A program made the translations under genes and the position numbers. Under the pieces are notes generated by a model. The model had not been told where the DNA came from. It saw nothing but the letters and a program-made list of their open reading frames with translations, and did no database searches. 5,444 nt of DNA from NCBI GenBank assembly GCA_029856375.1, contig JAHQWX010000158.1, positions 1 through 5,444 of the forward strand, read 5' to 3'. The stretch is from Promethearchaeia archaeon. GTDB lineage: Archaea > Asgardarchaeota > Lokiarchaeia > Sigyniarchaeales > SOKP01. Below are positions 4,678 to 5,444 of this stretch, piece by piece; positions within the stretch are counted from its first letter, which is position 1; the number at the start of each line of letters is the position of its first letter.

Positions 4678-5444
4678 TTAATTGTCTTTTATTTTGTACG
4701 CTGATTTTGGAGCTTTACATCCCGGACATTTCCAATCGTCTGGTAACATTTCAAACTTTAATTCCTCTTTAGCCTCGTCGTAAATATATCCACATCCAGG
4801 ACAATAATATATTAAAACCTCCAAAAGATCGTTAATTTCTTCTCGTTTAACCTTCAAATTGATATTCTTATTAACATATGGTATAGTCTTTTTCTCTCCG
4901 AAGAGAATAGCGCCTTTTAGAGTTCCATCCTTTAACACCAACTTTTGATAGCATCCCCCTTGTTTATCGACTTTTCTTAATATTTCCCAACCAGGTTCGT
5001 CTTCGGAAGGCGGATTAAAGATACCAACTGAGCAAAGATCGATGCCAACGATTTTCAACGTATTTTTAGGAGTTGTTCCTTTGTACTGAATTTCTTTTTT
5101 TCCTAGCACCGAGGAGGCAACTATTCTCGATTGCTCCATACAAGCCGGAATAATACCCCATGTTTGAGATTTATATTCGATACAATCTCCAACAGCGAAA
5201 ATCTCTTTATCGCTAGTTTGGAGAATTTCATTTACGATAATTCCACGATTTGTTTCTAATTTTGCCATTTCTGCCAACTCTATAGTTGGTCTTATTCCTG
5301 CTTGAATAAGTACTATATCGGCTTCAAGTGTTTGACCATCCTTTAGTTTAATTCCTTTTGCTGAATTATCTCCTAAAATTTCTTCTGTCGCCGCATTAAC
5401 AATTGTTTTTACTCCCATTTTTTCAATTTCCTCTTTTAAAATCG
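4678..5444 (-). CDS. NAD(P)H:rubredoxin oxidoreductase (FAD pyridine-nucleotide-disulfide family) with fused C-terminal rubredoxin, 5' end outside window
   Basis: The enzyme moves electrons from NAD(P)H through FAD to rubredoxin in the cytoplasm. About 255 codons are visible. The frame stays open to the right edge ([11 protein letters not shown]...), so the Met at 5418 is internal and the FAD- and most NAD-binding parts lie outside. Numbered from that Met, visible marks are QAGIRP (39-44), the second FAD motif EIFAVGDC (72-79) with G77-D78, and a C-terminal interface domain to about 195. A complete rubredoxin domain occupies about 204-246: C206-P-G-C209-GYIYDE and DDWKC231-P-G-C234, again with the shortened 21-residue loop. 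Carrying its own rubredoxin means the flavin can pass electrons internally before handing them to a free rubredoxin or straight to the flavodiiron protein. Stand-alone reductases such as clostridial NROR lack this tail. The gene likely heads an operon with the rubredoxin-like gene. NADH oxidase or nitrite reductase-like activity is an alternative for the flavin part. Confidence 0.92.
   Translation of the reverse strand, partial: ILKEEIEKMGVKTIVNAATEEILGDNSAKGIKLKDGQTLEADIVLIQAGIRPTIELAEMAKLETNRGIIVNEILQTSDKEIFAVGDCIEYKSQTWGIIPACMEQSRIVASSVLGKKEIQYKGTTPKNTLKIVGIDLCSVGIFNPPSEDEPGWEILRKVDKQGGCYQKLVLKDGTLKGAILFGEKKTIPYVNKNINLKVKREEINDLLEVLIYYCPGCGYIYDEAKEELKFEMLPDDWKCPGCKAPKSAYKIKDN

Noticed and set aside
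5395..5418. Met at 5418 as the start of the FAD reductase
   Set aside because: The frame remains open upstream to the window edge and encodes [11 protein letters not shown], a typical internal segment of this family, and the nucleotide-binding domains would be missing. The true start lies beyond the window.
1..5444. tRNA, rRNA, insertion sequences, CRISPR, toxin-antitoxin or phage genes
   Set aside because: Read on both strands, the window shows no cloverleaf with CCA-type arms, no transposase motifs, no terminal inverted repeats and no array; coding regions account for nearly all of it.

Overview
The window is an AT-rich stretch of prokaryotic DNA that I read as archaeal. The two best-placed core promoters are TATA-like boxes (TTTATATA at 1046-1053; CTTTATAAT at 953-945 and again at 4493-4485 on the minus strand). 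The minus-strand genes fprA and rubredoxin both have an AAGTGA-type Shine-Dalgarno sequence. The minus-strand transcripts appear to end at an oligo-T tract. The gene set (flavodiiron protein, several rubredoxins, NADH:rubredoxin oxidoreductase, multi-PAS soluble histidine kinase with a stand-alone receiver) fits an anaerobic archaeon. The style of the kinase (H-box LFAHDMNN) and receiver (MDHRMP) reminds me of Asgard/Lokiarchaeia-type proteins, but this is recall and not a proven assignment; a methanogen or another anaerobe is possible.

Layout: (1) 1-861, minus strand: 5' two thirds of a class A flavodiiron protein (FprA), cut by the left window edge. (2) 862-1144: divergent intergenic region with a promoter for each direction and a 19-bp-spaced direct repeat just downstream of the plus-strand TATA box. 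(3) 1145-3790 and 3783-4205, plus strand: an 881-residue soluble histidine kinase with five PAS-type sensor units, the last two a tandem 390-bp duplication, overlapping a stand-alone receiver response regulator by 8 bp. (4) 4206-4258: short convergent gap holding an imperfect dyad and a T9 terminator for the minus strand. (5) 4259-5444, minus strand: NADH:rubredoxin oxidoreductase with a fused C-terminal rubredoxin (cut by the right edge), then a divergent rubredoxin-like protein with a problematic start (in-frame TAG after the only ATG), then a canonical short rubredoxin.

How it may work together: the minus-strand genes can form a complete electron path NAD(P)H -> FAD reductase/rubredoxin -> rubredoxin -> flavodiiron protein -> O2 (or NO), a known detoxification route in anaerobes. 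The kinase/receiver pair sits inside this locus on the other strand and shares the divergent control region with fprA. It is therefore a candidate sensor of O2, NO or redox state for these genes, but this is inference from position only: the receiver has no DNA-binding domain and no heme or Fe-S site can be proven in the kinase. The most unusual points are the exact 130-residue PAS duplication, the three rubredoxin modules in about 550 bp that share the same shortened loop, and two genes (receiver and rubredoxin-like) whose best-aligned starts would be AUA and AUU.
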